This document shows, piece after piece, positions 12,077 to 30,652 of a DNA stretch of 64,000 nt (the stretch's first letter is position 1; each line of letters opens with the position of its first letter). Position numbers and translations under genes: made by a program. Under the pieces are notes generated by a model. The model had not been told where the DNA came from. It made no database searches and saw nothing but the letters and a program-made list of their open reading frames with translations. The stretch lies in the NCBI RefSeq assembly GCF_949628265.1, contig NC_088786.1, positions 41,809,681-41,873,680 of the forward strand, read 5' to 3'. The DNA is from Cloeon dipterum (Eukaryota > Arthropoda > Insecta > Ephemeroptera > Baetidae).

Positions 12077-15000
12077 GTGGTTGTTGTTGTGGTTGTTGTC
12101 GTCGTCGTTATGGTTGTTGTTGTCGTCGTCGTCGTCGTGGTTGTTGATCTAGTGGTCGTTGTTGATGGCGCAGTGGTTGTAGTTGTTGATGTCGTAGTGG
12201 ATTTTGCAGAATTTGTTGTAGTTGGTAAAGTAGTTATAGTAGTGGTTTTTGTAGTAGTTAAAATGCTTGAAGATGATGTCTTTCGAGTAGTTGTTCCAAT
12301 TGACAATCTAAAAACAAATCTCTTTAACGAAAAAAATTGCAAAATATATAAAAACTTTTACTTAGGAATTGTAGTGGTTGGAGAAGTTCGCTTAATGGTT
12401 GTCACAGGAGTAGTCGCTCTAAATTAATTCATATAACATCACGTAGTAATCTAAATTGAAACTACACTTTTTCGTCGTGGTTGTGGCTTTGACGGTGGTT
12501 TTCATTCCTGGTGGATCAGGCACCTCGCAAACAAAGTTGGAAACCATGTCGCATGAAATCCCCTCGAGACCTAGAGCGCTGAGACCGAGACAGTCGCCAT
12601 CTTTTGACGGGTCTTTGGGTGGGAGAAGCGCAGAGGCCAAATCTCCCAGCCAATCGGTGCCCCCGTCGGTGACCTTTTTCATCGAGGTCAATAACGTGGT
12701 TGCTGAAAGGCCTAATGAGAGCGAGCATTTAATCAAGTATTCCTTTGAGCCGTTCTAAATCACCAATGTCTCCGAGTAAGTCTTTTACAGGGTCAAGCTC
12801 AGCGATCGAGCCAAGAGACATAAGCTCAAGACCTTTGTCTTTGCAAATAGTTGTAGCCTCGGGAATCGTAGCACGGTTCTCAGGAATTATTAAGTTTTTT
12901 CCCCCAACGAAGTTCAGAACAGCTAATTAAAGATAATTATAAAACAAACATGATATATATATAAAATATTTCGAACCATCTTCAATTGAAGTCAAAGAGT
13001 CCAAACCCCTGGAAAAATATATTTAAGAAAACTTTCTTTAAAATATCGTAAAAATAACATAGTTGATGCATCATCCTCCAACGGATTTTCGCAAACAAAA
13101 TGGTTTTTAGAATCGCACGAGGCGTTGAAAAATTGTTTCTTCTGTTGCACAAGGCAATTTCCCGGACCTCCAGGAGGAGTGCCTGATCCCCAATCCGATA
13201 ACAATTTTGCTCCTTCCGAAATTAGAGATGAGAACGACGAGAAAACCGGGCTATCGAGCAAATCTACAAACACAAATTGTGACAAGAGAAAAATACATTT
13301 TAATTTCTCTAACCAATATACTGCAAATAATTTGAAATGTTTTCAGCTTCAATGGGGCTATCTAAAGAAGCTATTTCCATCTGGTCCTGTTCGCAAATTT
13401 TCTTGGCATCTGGGAAAGTAGCCTGTCGATTTAACTCGGTAATATTTTAGCTTTTCTTAAAAATTAAAAGTCACCATCTCCTCTGGGAACTTGTACTGTT
13501 TCGCTCCGATCTTGACCTTTTTGTTAGAAGGTGCTGTAATGTGGTTGTGATAATTAGAGTTAAACCTATTTAATTTTATATGGTTTACAATTGAATTCTG
13601 TCCGCCATGCTGTAAAATATCACGTGATTAGGACATGACGTATTTCAACTGAATAAGTATTCGTGAGGGAAACAAGAATTCCACGAATTATGGTAATTAT
13701 GGTTTCATAAAATTTGACGAATTGCAACGTCAACAGTTAGGTATGATTTTAAACATTGAAAACACAAATACCGTCTGATTTTGTCGTAGCTTTTCTAAAA
13801 GATATTATTACGATAAAAATTTTGATGCAATAAAGTTTCGAAATTCACGGTTTTGTGGTGGTTTTTCTTGGCGGACGTGTCGTCATTCCCGGTGGGTCCG
13901 GCACCTGGCACACGAAGTTGGAAACCGTGTCACACGATATTCCCCCGAGACCTAGAGCGCTGAGACCGAGACAGTCGCCGTCTTTTGTCGGGTCTTTGGG
14001 TGGGAGAAGCGCAGAGGCTAAATCTCCCAGCCAATCGGTGCCCCCGTCGGTTAATTTCGTCATTGCGGTCAAAATTGTGTCCGTCGGAATGTCTAAAAAT
14101 TAATTAGTGATATATTTGGAAACTTTATCTATGGAAATACCAATATCGTTGATAAAGTCCTGCACTGGTCCGAGTTCGACGAGTGAGCTCATGGACATGA
14201 GTTCTAAGCCTTCGTCCTTGCAAATGTCTTTCGCCTCGGGAATCGATGCTTGGTCTTCGGGGATCAGCATATTTTTTCCGTTAATAAAATTCAGAACCGC
14301 TAATAACGATATGTTAAATGAAAACACAAATTAAATAAGAGCTAAATACAATCTCCGATTGAAGACAAAGAGTCCAAGCCCCTATACAAGTTAGACGTAA
14401 CTAATTGTAAGTTTTTAATCAGTACAAAATTTACTCATCCTCTTTGGGATCTTCGCAGATGAAATTGTTTTTCGCTTGGCATGAACCGTTGAAAAACTTT
14501 CCTCCCTTTTGCACTGAGCAGTCACCTGGTCCTCCGGGAGGATTTTCAGTTCCCCAATTCGATAATAATTTCGCTCCTTCCTCGATCAAAGACGTGAAAA
14601 CTGGTTTATCCAACAAATCTGGACAAAAATTCTATAAATTGGAACAGCCTAACAGCCGAAATATTAACCTATGTACTGCAAATATTCTGAAATCTTTTCA
14701 ACTTCAATTGGACTGTCCAAAGATGCGATCTCCATCTGGTCCTTTTCGCAAATTTTCTTGGCATCGGAAAAAGTAGCCTAGTTTAATATAAATAAGAGTG
14801 TGCTTCTCGCTTGCTGGGATATATTATTTACCTTGGCAAATGGAAACTTGTACTTCTTATTGCCGATTTTAACCTTTTTTTGGGAAGGTGCTGATAATAG
14901 TTATCTTAGTAAGATTAAATTTTTATATTTATTTCAAAAATATTTACAGTTGAACATCGTGCGCCAACCTATAAAATTGATTTCATAAAATGTGCGGCGT

Positions 15001-15610
15001 AGATTCAAGCGGAAAGAGTAAATTTTTAAAAATTGAAAAAGCAGTGCAGAAAACACACGTCACAAGTTTTCAACGTATATTAAATTATTCGGAAAATTAT
15101 AACAATTTAAATTCTCACTTTTCTGTTTTGATGTGCCATTTCTGGAAGAAGTCATAACTTCAATTTAATATTTTAAATAATTTAAATTATACTTGCCTGT
15201 TTTTATTTGATTTCAAGCATTTCTTGTGGCCACAGCATTTAATTATGTAAGATCTCCGTGTTGAGGTCGTTTTAACTTGAAATATATTCAATAGATACGA
15301 CGAAGAGAGGAAATAAAAAATAAAATTTATATACTGATGATTTTTCGGTCCAAAGGGGCGGTTACACTGATAATTTTTCCTTTAGTTTTGATTCCTGTGG
15401 AAGAGTTCCGGTCTATTTTACTTATTTGTGTTTTAAAATGATTAATTTTCCATTATATACGAACCAACAGCTAATTTCTTGGTGGATCCTTTCTTTGTGT
15501 CTGATTGAGCCTGAAAATAAAGTCTATACTCTGGGAACTCTCTCAAATTATGAAAATCATACGAGAAAACACAGAATTATGCAGAAGAGAGCAAATTTTG
15601 TTGATTTCAT
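8859..15610 (-). CDS. Secreted multi-CTLD protein with C-terminal OBP-like domain (gene B)
   Basis: Tandem paralog of gene A with the same exon order. The start exon MKSTKFALFCIILCFL ends at a GTATGA donor and joins AQSDTKKGSTKKLAVGS. CTLDs 1-4 occupy about 14890-12480, the Thr-rich linker about 12320-12040, and CTLDs 5-7 about 12000-9630. OBP-like exons were placed exactly: 9577-9513, 9457-9422, 9367-9250, 9198-9089, 9037-8963 and 8915-8859. After the first cysteine (MEMEC) the six-cysteine spacing is C-x30-C-x3-C-x42-C-x8-C-x8-C, within the classical insect OBP range. The tail contains GCIPTRRRCWLSENYPCELN and ends DTAREELYLYGRGMQHFS stop, so the last exon differs from gene A. A CC doublet follows the sixth cysteine. 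Probable roles are extracellular ligand or microbe recognition; this is family-level inference. A 5' leader (CAGTATCATGCCTGCCGT on the minus strand) is conserved upstream of both start codons. Confidence 0.8.
12040..12200 (-). repeat. Poly-threonine coding trinucleotide tract (gene B linker)
   Basis: Equivalent of the gene A linker. Nearly all triplets are ACN on the minus strand, with a few APS, RS and I interruptions on the 5' side. Length and codon order differ from gene A, as expected for a slippage-prone but threonine-constrained tract. Confidence 0.85.
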
Positions 15611-15639
15611 CGTTAAATCAAATTAAGTTTTCGAACTGA

Positions 15640-17238
15640 CGGCAGGCATGATACTGATTTTGATGCTAGAAGCAGAGCACATCGGTGGTGCTTTTTTCCT
15701 GTGCCAGTTTGTGTGACGGAAGTGACGAGGCACTCGTGTTTGCTGGAGCGAACAGAAAATTCCACGAGAAATAGCAAGGCCATATTGCAGCGAAGCGAGG
15801 CACGTTGATAAATAAAATTAATAAAATTTCATATCATGTGCAGCTCAATCACGTGTTTTTCTCTCTTTCGGAATAACATTTAAAAAATATTTTATTGGGT
15901 CAAACCGGTGTGGGCGTCCAGAGTATTTGGATTCCCAGCGGATTGTTAATGAAGAAGATTGATCTAAACGAAGGCATATTATGATTTTCATGCTTGTTTA
16001 TATAAGTTGAAAGGGGTTGGAAGTAAGAATTTGAACTGTGAACCATTAAATAATAACAATTATGAATATCACGTGGTAGCATTGGAATCAAATTATCGGC
16101 CAAGAATTGATGTATCGCGATAAGTTATGCGGATTTGAATATGCACTATCACTTTGCGAATCAAATTGGCACTGTTAAAGTTGTTGCTTACCCCTGGTTA
16201 AGCTCGATTATCGAAGATATTATCCGGTTGCTCAACACACGAAACACGATTCTAGAAAGACGGTTGCGGAACTCCAAGATGGGGGCGTGGTGCTAGTTGA
16301 GCTTGAGTTTTGGTGGCGCTGCAGTGCAGAGCGCGAAGAAGTCAAAACCAAGATAATATTTGTGCGCGGACAGGGAAACGGATCAAATATAGCAATTCGT
16401 CTATTGATGGTTGAGAGCAGTTTTAAAACCAATTTCCGAGAGTAAATAATGTAAATGACACATTTTACATTAAGGAGAAGAGAATAGTGCCCCAGTGATG
16501 GTGATAAGATAACAAGATGGGGGCAAAAGGTAGCAGGTCACCTCTACTGCTTGACCTTTCTCTTCTTACAAATGCGATAAAAAGCGAGAGCGACAGTGTC
16601 ATTCTCACAGTCAGCATTGATCTCTTCAGTATTTCCCAAATTTAAAAACACAAATAAGATTTTTTATAAAAAAAGGCGGAAATAAAAGAACATTATTCTT
16701 TACCAGGGTTGAAAAAAACCGAATTACAACTCTATGCATTAATTTCAACCGGTTTTTATACCGTTACCATATTAAAGGCGGCCTTGATCAAAAACCGGTA
16801 CTTTAATTCCGGTTAAGAAATCTAACACATTATTTAAAACATATACAAATCGTAAATAATTACATTTAACACACTAATTATATTGATTTATGATCTAAAT
16901 TGCTGAGAAAAAGGAAAAATCCGTCCGAATATTGGAATTTTAGCGTAAAACCGTGTAGGATCTTGTAAAGTACCGGTACTTTTATTCATCTCCTTTGCCC
17001 GCCTCCTGCCCGTCGCGCTGTCGCGGTCAGCTGTGATCGTGAACAACACCGCGAATTCGGTCTTGCCCTCTATCCACATTTTCTGCCGACTTTTCCGCTT
17101 GCCAGCGGATTTCCGCCCGAATGGAGCACCCCAGCTGACCCCAGTGACACTAACTGCACGCTCCCGAGAATTCGCGCGGGACGTCACCGATATTTTGTTT
17201 ACATTCGCGTTCATGTAAACAAACGGCGGCGCGCAGCG
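15640..17238. other. Intergenic region between lectin gene B and BLM
   Basis: 15640-16640 is the duplicated upstream flank of the lectin gene. 16680-16830 holds several short ACCGGTTTTT/AAAAACCGGT inverted motifs. The last ~250 bases before 17239 become GC-rich and are the likely BLM promoter and 5' UTR. No gene recognised. Confidence 0.6.
16576..16613 (+). promoter_or_regulatory. Possible plus-strand TATA/initiator pair, copy 2
   Basis: GATAAAAAG at 16576-16584 and TTCTCACAGTCAG about 27 bases downstream; duplicate of the pair at 7877. The nearest plus-strand gene is BLM at 17239, whose leader could in principle start here, but the same pair upstream of the other lectin copy has no BLM, so a shared lectin-flank element is more likely. 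Confidence 0.3.
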
Positions 17239-24550
<7,312 letters not shown>

Positions 24551-24588
24551 AGACTCGTAATTTATTTTTGTAACAAAACCCAAGTGTA

Positions 24589-24594
24589 AATAAA
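24589..24594 (+). terminator. BLM polyadenylation signal
   Basis: AATAAA 39 bases after the BLM stop codon, followed by a TTTCTATTTTTTATTTG U-rich stretch. Confidence 0.7.
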
Positions 24595-24663
24595 CTCTGT
24601 TCATTTCTATTTTTTATTTGCTGAAATTTAATTCCGCCCTTTGGCTAGAAAAATAACAAAAAA

Positions 24664-24806
24664 GTGTGGTCGTAATGCTAAACAATAATATGTTCGGACG
24701 AGAGTTTGACTCCGCACCTTAAGAGATTTGTTTTAAGGCCAGACCACAAAAACCGAAGAGAAAAAGGCCGTGAAATGAATCTCCCGCTCCAGCATTAGCT
24801 GTTTTT
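24664..24806 (+). ncRNA. Candidate small non-coding RNA unit, copy A
   Basis: Starts GTGTGGTCGTAATGCTAAAC, has GGCCAGACCACA internally (perfect TGTGGTC/GACCACA pairing) and ends CAGCATTAGCTGTTTTT. At ~143 nt it is shorter than the other copies because part of the first loop is missing. No conserved reading frame across copies. Confidence 0.5.
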
Positions 24807-25742
24807 GCCTTATAAATTAGTAAAGAAATGTTTAATTGCTGAAAAATGCAGAGGTGAGGTTGACTAATTTATTGAAATTAATGTGGTTTTTTCTTAATTT
24901 TAAAATAAACAAAATTTAAAACCTATAACGTTTTATAATAAATTTTCAACAAGTTTGCGCTGTTAAAAAATTTGTTTGTCGCACAATTTTTCAAATCAAG
25001 GCAATAGATGTCGCCAAGCTGCACAGGAAAGGAAAAATATGCTAATGTCAAGTTTTTTTTTTTAATAATAATTACATTTTTGTAATTTTAGTTGGAAGCA
25101 AAAATTTTTAATTTTAAAGATAGCTGAAACACAATTTATTTAATAAAATAAAACCGACCAAAGATTGTGATGCTCCGTTATTAATGAGAAAATTCTAAAT
25201 TTTAATTATGAAAAACGTGTTTTTTGCCCCCAATAAATTTTGATTTTTCAGTTTTTTCGGTCAGATTTAGTTATTTCAATTAAATATTTGGATATAGTTT
25301 TGGAGAGGATTGAAATAAACCCTCAATATTATGAAAATATGAAAGTGAGAATAAAAAAAATACTAAATTTGTTGAGTCTTAATTTTTTTTAAATTGCTGA
25401 TTTTCGAGAGGGGTGTGTGTTTGGCCTGATTAAAATTCACCTGTTGAGAGTAGCGTCAAAAACTGCTTAAATTCAGAAAGCGAATTATGTTTCCAGTGTT
25501 TTCAGCTGGCCATTAGAGAACGTTCAAATATTTTGGGGAAAAAATTAAGTTAATTGAAGAATCATCTCAGATAATTTGTTTTTTCATTTACATAATTTAT
25601 GTGATTTTTAAGAGTAAACTCGGACCATTATGCGAACATTTCAATTTTTTGTATTAAAAAAAATGATTTTTGTGATTTTGCATCAGCATTCGTGCTAGTA
25701 CAGTGCGTGCCCTTCCCGGACGGGGACACAAAAATACAAAAA

Positions 25743-25925
25743 GGTGTGGTCGTAATGCTAAACATATTCGGAGTGCTTAAACGAGAAATTGTGCAGAAAA
25801 GTCAAATTAATGACCAAATGCCGCACAAACTCCGCCCCATAAGAGTTTTGGTTTAAGGCCAGACCACAAACAACGAAGAGAAAGAGGCCGTCAAATGAAT
25901 CTCCCGCTCCAGCATTAGCTGTTTT
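25743..25925 (+). ncRNA. Candidate small non-coding RNA unit, copy B
   Basis: Same architecture as copy A, ~183 nt, ending AGCATTAGCTGTTTT. Preceded by an upstream module (ATCAGCATTCGTGCTAGTAC, then a GC-rich stretch and an A-rich ACAAAAATACAAAAAG) shared with copies C and F. This resembles a PSE/TATA-type layout but is not a recognised consensus. Confidence 0.5.
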
Positions 25926-26297
25926 CGCCTTAAAATTTATTCAACCAATGTTTAATTGTTTAAAAGTCCGAAGGTAAAGTTGACTAATTTATTGAAATTA
26001 TTGTGGTTTTTTCTTAATTTTAAAATTAAAAAAAATTAAAACCTGTAAAGTGTTATAATTTTTCAACGAGTTTTCACTGGTACTAAATTTTTTGTCGCGT
26101 TTTTATTCAAATCTGCGCAATAGATGTCGCCAGGATGGACAGGAAAGGATCAAACCAGAAGAAAATGATAATGTCTAAAATATTAAAAATAAAAATAGAT
26201 TTTGATTATTTCTGTTATTGGCATCCGGGGTTCAGCATTCGTGCCAGAACAGTGCACGCCCTTTCCTCCCCTCGAACAGGCATAAAAAATACAAAAA

Positions 26298-26475
26298 GTG
26301 TGGTCGTAGTGCCAAACATTATGAACCCAAACGAGAAATTGGGCAGAAAAGTCAAATTAATGACCAACGGCCACAAACTCCGCACCATAAGAGCGTTTGT
26401 TTAAAAGCCAGACCACAAAAACCGAAGAGAAAGAGGCCGTGAAATGAATCTCCTGCTCCTGCATTGGCTGTTTTT
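26298..26475 (+). ncRNA. Candidate small non-coding RNA unit, copy C
   Basis: ~178 nt. The GCTAA near the 5' end is GCCAA here, and the 3' arm TTAGC is TTGGC, a paired change. Ends GGCTGTTTTT. The upstream module CAGCATTCGTGCCAGAAC plus CATAAAAAATAC is present. Confidence 0.5.
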
Positions 26476-27434
26476 GCCTTATAATTGAAATTAATAAATG
26501 TTTAATTGCTCAAAAGCCTGAAGATAAAGTTTACTAATTTATTTAAATTAATGTGGTTTTTTCTTAATTTTAAAATAAACAAAATTTAAAATCTATACCG
26601 TGTTATAATAAATTTTCAACAAGTTTGTGCTGTTAAAAAAATTGTTTGTCGCACAATTTTTCAAATCTAGGCAATAGATGTTGCCAAGCTACACTGGAAA
26701 GGAAAAAATGTTAATGTCAAGTTTTTTTTTGAAAAAATAAAATTAGATTTTAAAATTTTAGTAGGGAGCAAAAAAATAATTTTATAGAGACAGCCAACAC
26801 TTTATTTAATAAAATAAAATCCATCAGAAATTGTGAAGCTGCGTTATTAAAGAGAAATCTAAATTTGAATTATGAAAAACGTGTTTTTGCCACCCCCAAT
26901 AAATTGCACTTTTAATTTTTTACTCTTTTGGTCAGATTTTGTTACCTTAATTAGATTTTTAAAGAGGGTTGAAACCAACCCTCATCTTTAGGAATTTAAT
27001 TGCTTCCAACGCGAGCACAAATTAAGAAAATTTGAAAAGTGAGGAGATTAAAAATAGTAATTTTTTGTCTTGAAGGCTTTTAATTATTTTATTTTTAAAA
27101 ATGCAGATTTTTGAAAAGGGTGTGTGTTTGGCGTGAATAAAGGTCAGCAGTTGACATTAGCGTCAAAAACTGCCTTAATTCAGAAAGTGTAACAAATTTA
27201 CCATTTTCGCACAAGGTTCGTCTGAAAATTTCAGCTGGCCATAAGTTAAGTTAATTTATTCAAGAATCGTCTCAGTTTTTTAAATTTAAATAATTTCTAT
27301 AATTTTTTTAAGGTAAACTCAAACCGATATGATTAGGGTTGGGAATTTTAGTCGATTTTTTATTTTTATTTTTTTTGCGACTGTTTCTAAAGTTATGACA
27401 GGGAAAAACTAAATAAATAAAAAATGACAAAAAA

Positions 27435-27618
27435 GTGTGGTCGTGTAATGCCAAACATTATGTTTCATAAGGGACAAGAAATTGTGCAGAAAAGTCAAAT
27501 TAATGACCAGATCCACAAACTCCGCACAATAAGAGTGTTTGTTTACAAGCCAGACCACAAAAACCTAGAAAAAGACGCCGTAAAAATGAATCTCTCGCTC
27601 CAGCATTGGCTCTTCTTG
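27435..27618 (+). ncRNA. Candidate small non-coding RNA unit, copy D
   Basis: ~184 nt, GTGTGGTCGTGTAATGCCAAAC to CAGCATTGGCTCTTCTT. It keeps GCCAA/TTGGC pairing and GTGGTC/GACCAC pairing, but the terminal T-run is broken (TTCTT) and one arm pair of the 3' stem is lost, so it may be inactive. Confidence 0.45.
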
Positions 27619-28042
27619 CCTTATAATTTAAATTAATAAATGTTTAATTGCTGAAAAATCCGAAGGTTAAGATTAATAATTTGTTGACGTCTTTGCGATT
27701 TTTTCATAATATTAAATTAAACAAATTCTAAAATCTATACCGTGTTTTAATAGATTTTTAACAATTTAAATAAATTTTTTCGCATGATTTTTCAAATGTT
27801 GCCAAGCTGCACAGGAAAATTGATGAAATCATAAAAAAAGATAAATTGTTAATCAGGTGTTCAAAAATGATCTAAATTAAACTTCCGCGGAGACAAACTT
27901 CGAAGGTCATGCCACTTAATTTGAATAAATTTCAATGAATTCCTGCGTATCGAAGGGATCAAAAATATTAATTAAAGAGATGAATGATTAAAAAATAATT
28001 TCAATTCTGCCCCTTGGCTAATAAAACTAATAAAATAAAAAA

Positions 28043-28215
28043 GGGTGGTCGAAATGCCAAACGCCGCATGGGACGAGAAATTTTGCGGGAAAGTCAAATT
28101 AATGAGCAGATCCACAGTTCCGCACAATAAGAGTTTTGTTTACAAGCCAGACCACAAACACCGAAGAGAAAGAGGCCGTGAAATGAATCTCCCGCTCCTG
28201 CGTTGGCTGTTTTTG
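28043..28215 (+). ncRNA. Candidate small non-coding RNA unit, copy E
   Basis: ~173 nt, GGGTGGTCGAAATGCCAAAC to GCGTTGGCTGTTTTT. The upstream sequence (TGCCCCTTGGCTAATAAAAC) matches that of copy A rather than B, C and F, giving two upstream types in the array. Confidence 0.5.
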
Positions 28216-28865
28216 CCTTATAATTTATTTAAGAAATGTTTAATTGCTGAAAAATGCGGAGGTGAAGATTAATAATTTATTAAAGTCTTTGGGATTTTTT
28301 CATAATATTAAATTAAACAAGATTTAAAATCTATGCCGTGTTATAATAAATTTTCAACGAGTATTCTTGCACTGCTTAAAATTGTTTTTCTCGTTTTCAA
28401 ATGTAGGCAATAGATGTCGGCAAGACGCAAAGGAAAGAATGAAATCATAAAAAAAGATAAATTGTTAATCAGGTGTTAAAAAAATTATCTAAATTAAACT
28501 TCCGCGGGGACAATCTTCGAAGGGCATAGGTTAATAAATTCAGCAGTTGATAAAAGCGACAAAAATACTGCCTAAATTCAGATAGCTCATTAAATTTCCA
28601 ATTTCTTTCCTACTGAGAAATTTTTTCTAAAATTTACCATTTTCGCACAAAGTTGGTCTGAAAATATTAACAGAACCGTTAATTTAAAATAAAAATTAAA
28701 CGGTTCAAAAAATTAATTTAAAAAATATTAAATATTAACATGATTTTATCGACAGTCATATCAGGTAATTTATTTTTTCATTTAAATAATTTATGTGATT
28801 TTGCATCAGCATTCGTGCTAGTAAAATGCGTGCCCTTCCCGGACGGGGATACAAAAATACAAAAA

Positions 28866-29042
28866 GTGTGGTCGTAATGCTAAACATGGCAGGGCTTGGA
28901 CGAGAAATTGTGCAGAAAAGTCAAATTAATGACCAGACCCACAGTTCCGCACCTTGAGAGTTTTGTTTAAAGGCCAGACCACAAACACCGAAGAGAAAGA
29001 GACCGTGAAATGAATCTCCTGCTCCTGCATTGCCTGTTTTTT
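28866..29042 (+). ncRNA. Candidate small non-coding RNA unit, copy F
   Basis: ~177 nt, with GTGTGGTCGTAATGCTAAAC at the start and TGCATTGCCTGTTTTTT at the end. It has the B/C-type upstream module almost unchanged. The GCTAA/TTGCC arms no longer pair fully. Confidence 0.5.
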
Positions 29043-29319
29043 GCCTCATAATTTATTAAACAAATGTTAATTTGCAGAAAAATCCGGGGGTAAAGTTGAA
29101 TAATTTATTGACGTCGCTGAGGATTTTTCGTAATATTGAAATAGAGAAAACGTGGAAATGCGGGAAACCGCATTTAAAGTCATTGAGGGAAAGGCCAGCA
29201 ATTATTTCTTTTTTCGTCGCTGTCCCCCAGCACACTGAATTATCGTCGCGCGAGGTAACGATAGGAGAAACTGTTTATCAACGCGCGCCGGCCTGCTGGC
29301 ACTTTTATTCGTGCGAGAA

Positions 29320-30652
29320 ATGCCGTCGACGAAGGTTTATTTGCTTCTCTGTTTTCTCTGCACTACACCTTTCAAAGGTACGAACATTTAATATTCGTTT
29401 AGACCATAACTCTTATTTTCGATTGCAGTGTTGGAAGGTCAAGTGATTTCCGACGAAAACCCAACAGACTACCCCTACCTGGTAATAATCTAAGTTTCTG
29501 AGCCCACCAATCGATTCCTGAGGGTCGAATTAGTTTGAATTGATGTTTTTTCCGTTAAAACGGTGCAGCGCGACGTGCGAACTTTTATTTCCCGCCAAAA
29601 CAAATGAATGCAAGAAGTGCGCACGCGTCACAGCTGGTTTGAGCACTTGCAGAGAGAATTTCTTTGTCAGATCCAGCCTGCTATCACGCATGCGTACTTC
29701 TCGCATTCATTTTTTTGGCGGGAAATAAAAGTTCGCACATTACGCTGCTCTTTTTTAACGGAAAAACATCCAATTTACCAAATTCGACCCTCAGGAATCG
29801 ATTGGTGCGCTCAGAATCTGCGTCAGGACGATGTTTAAATAGAATTTTGGGTCTGAACACCAGGTTAAGCTGCTGTTGACTCGTTCAGCGCCTTGGATCA
29901 CCATTCCTGGACTGGTGGTCAGCAGCCAGATCGTTTTAACTTCATCTCTCGCATCCTACGCAATGTAAATGTGACTCGTCCCTTTTCGAATAGATTTATA
30001 TTTGAAATTAATTCACTCAGGTACACTGACGTCACGGTCGTGGATCAGCTGGGCGTGGCTCGGCCGGCAGCCAAGAGTGTAAACATCGTTTTGGACGCGT
30101 TCACGTACTACAAAGTGTGCCGAAAGTTCCAAGGCGTCGAGAATTATTACTCCTTGAACGAGTCTAGCTTCAACGACCTTTCGGCCTCCGTTCCTGACGC
30201 CCAGCTGGTTTTTTACAACACCTCCTCGGTAAATCACATAATTCTGAATTTTGATTATTCGATATTTAATTTCCTTTAAAGCCCATTCCGAGGAACGTCA
30301 CCGTCTCTGTGATGAGCGAAGATGAATGCTTGGCCACGTTTAGCACTGCTCCAGTCGACGTTTCGGAGGTTATTTGCATGACCGGCCAAACCGCACCTGG
30401 ATTCTGCGCGGTCTGATTTTTATTTTATTTTGTTAATTGCTACATTAACCCTTGCATAAATAGCCTTTTGTGGACGATGCTGGAAGTTACGTGCTTTATC
30501 CGGTGATTGCGATTGGAGGACAAGTGCACGGATTCACTTCTCTTGTGGGTTGCAGCGGCTCTTTCCTCACGGGCGAGCGCTGGGTGTTCACGAGAATCGC
30601 TCATTTTCGCGAAAACTTGACCATGGCCCTTTCTCAAGTGGTCAACTACTAA
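29320..30652 (+). CDS. Secreted serine protease homolog without catalytic residues
   Basis: Six exons: 29320-29377, 29429-29481, 29864-29964, 30021-30228, 30282-30410, 30464-30652 (738 nt, 245 aa). The N-terminus MPSTKVYLLLCFLCTTPFK is a signal peptide. The mature part begins near QVISDENPTDYPYL, the position of the usual IVGG/IIGG start. GLVVSSQIVLTSSLAS aligns with the trypsin GSLI..WVLTAAHC block, so the catalytic His is gone. VDDAGSYVLYP stands where GDSGGP is expected, so the catalytic Ser is gone too. The C-terminal GERWVFTRIAHFRENLTMAL resembles the PGVYTRV..Y..WI end of chymotrypsin-fold proteases. Cys content is low. It is most likely a pseudoprotease; insect homologs of this kind act as regulators or recognition factors in haemolymph, but no specific role is visible. 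A foldback element occupies most of intron 2, starting 10 bases after the donor. Confidence 0.75.
29491..29841. mobile_element. Foldback MITE family 1, copy 1
   Basis: Long near-palindrome. The left arm runs from TTTCTGAGCCCACCAATCGA through TTTTTTCCGTTAAAA and TGCGAACTTT to ACAAATGAATGCAAGAAG; the right arm is its reverse complement ending CGATTGGTGCGCTCAG. Related copies lie at 31062-31460 and 49228-49610. No coding capacity. Confidence 0.8.

Larger units (their letters stand above)
8560..16640. repeat. Tandem segmental duplication, copy 2
   Basis: Second copy of the block at 1-7935, same orientation. It carries the complete gene B (8859-15610) and the upstream flank with the GATAAAAAG/TTCTCACAGTCAG pair. 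The copies are clearly alignable throughout, including introns. Confidence 0.85.

Noticed and set aside
26135-28272. Short open frames in the small-RNA array reading ..KPDHKNxxE..NLPLxxWLFLPYNL
   Set aside because: The frame is not kept between copies (stops in A, B and F; residues diverge while nucleotides stay the same), so the conservation is at the RNA/DNA level.
24664-29042. CRISPR-like or satellite array
   Set aside because: Spacing is irregular (about 555-1137 bp), the conserved core is ~180 nt with internal pairing, and the genome is clearly eukaryotic.
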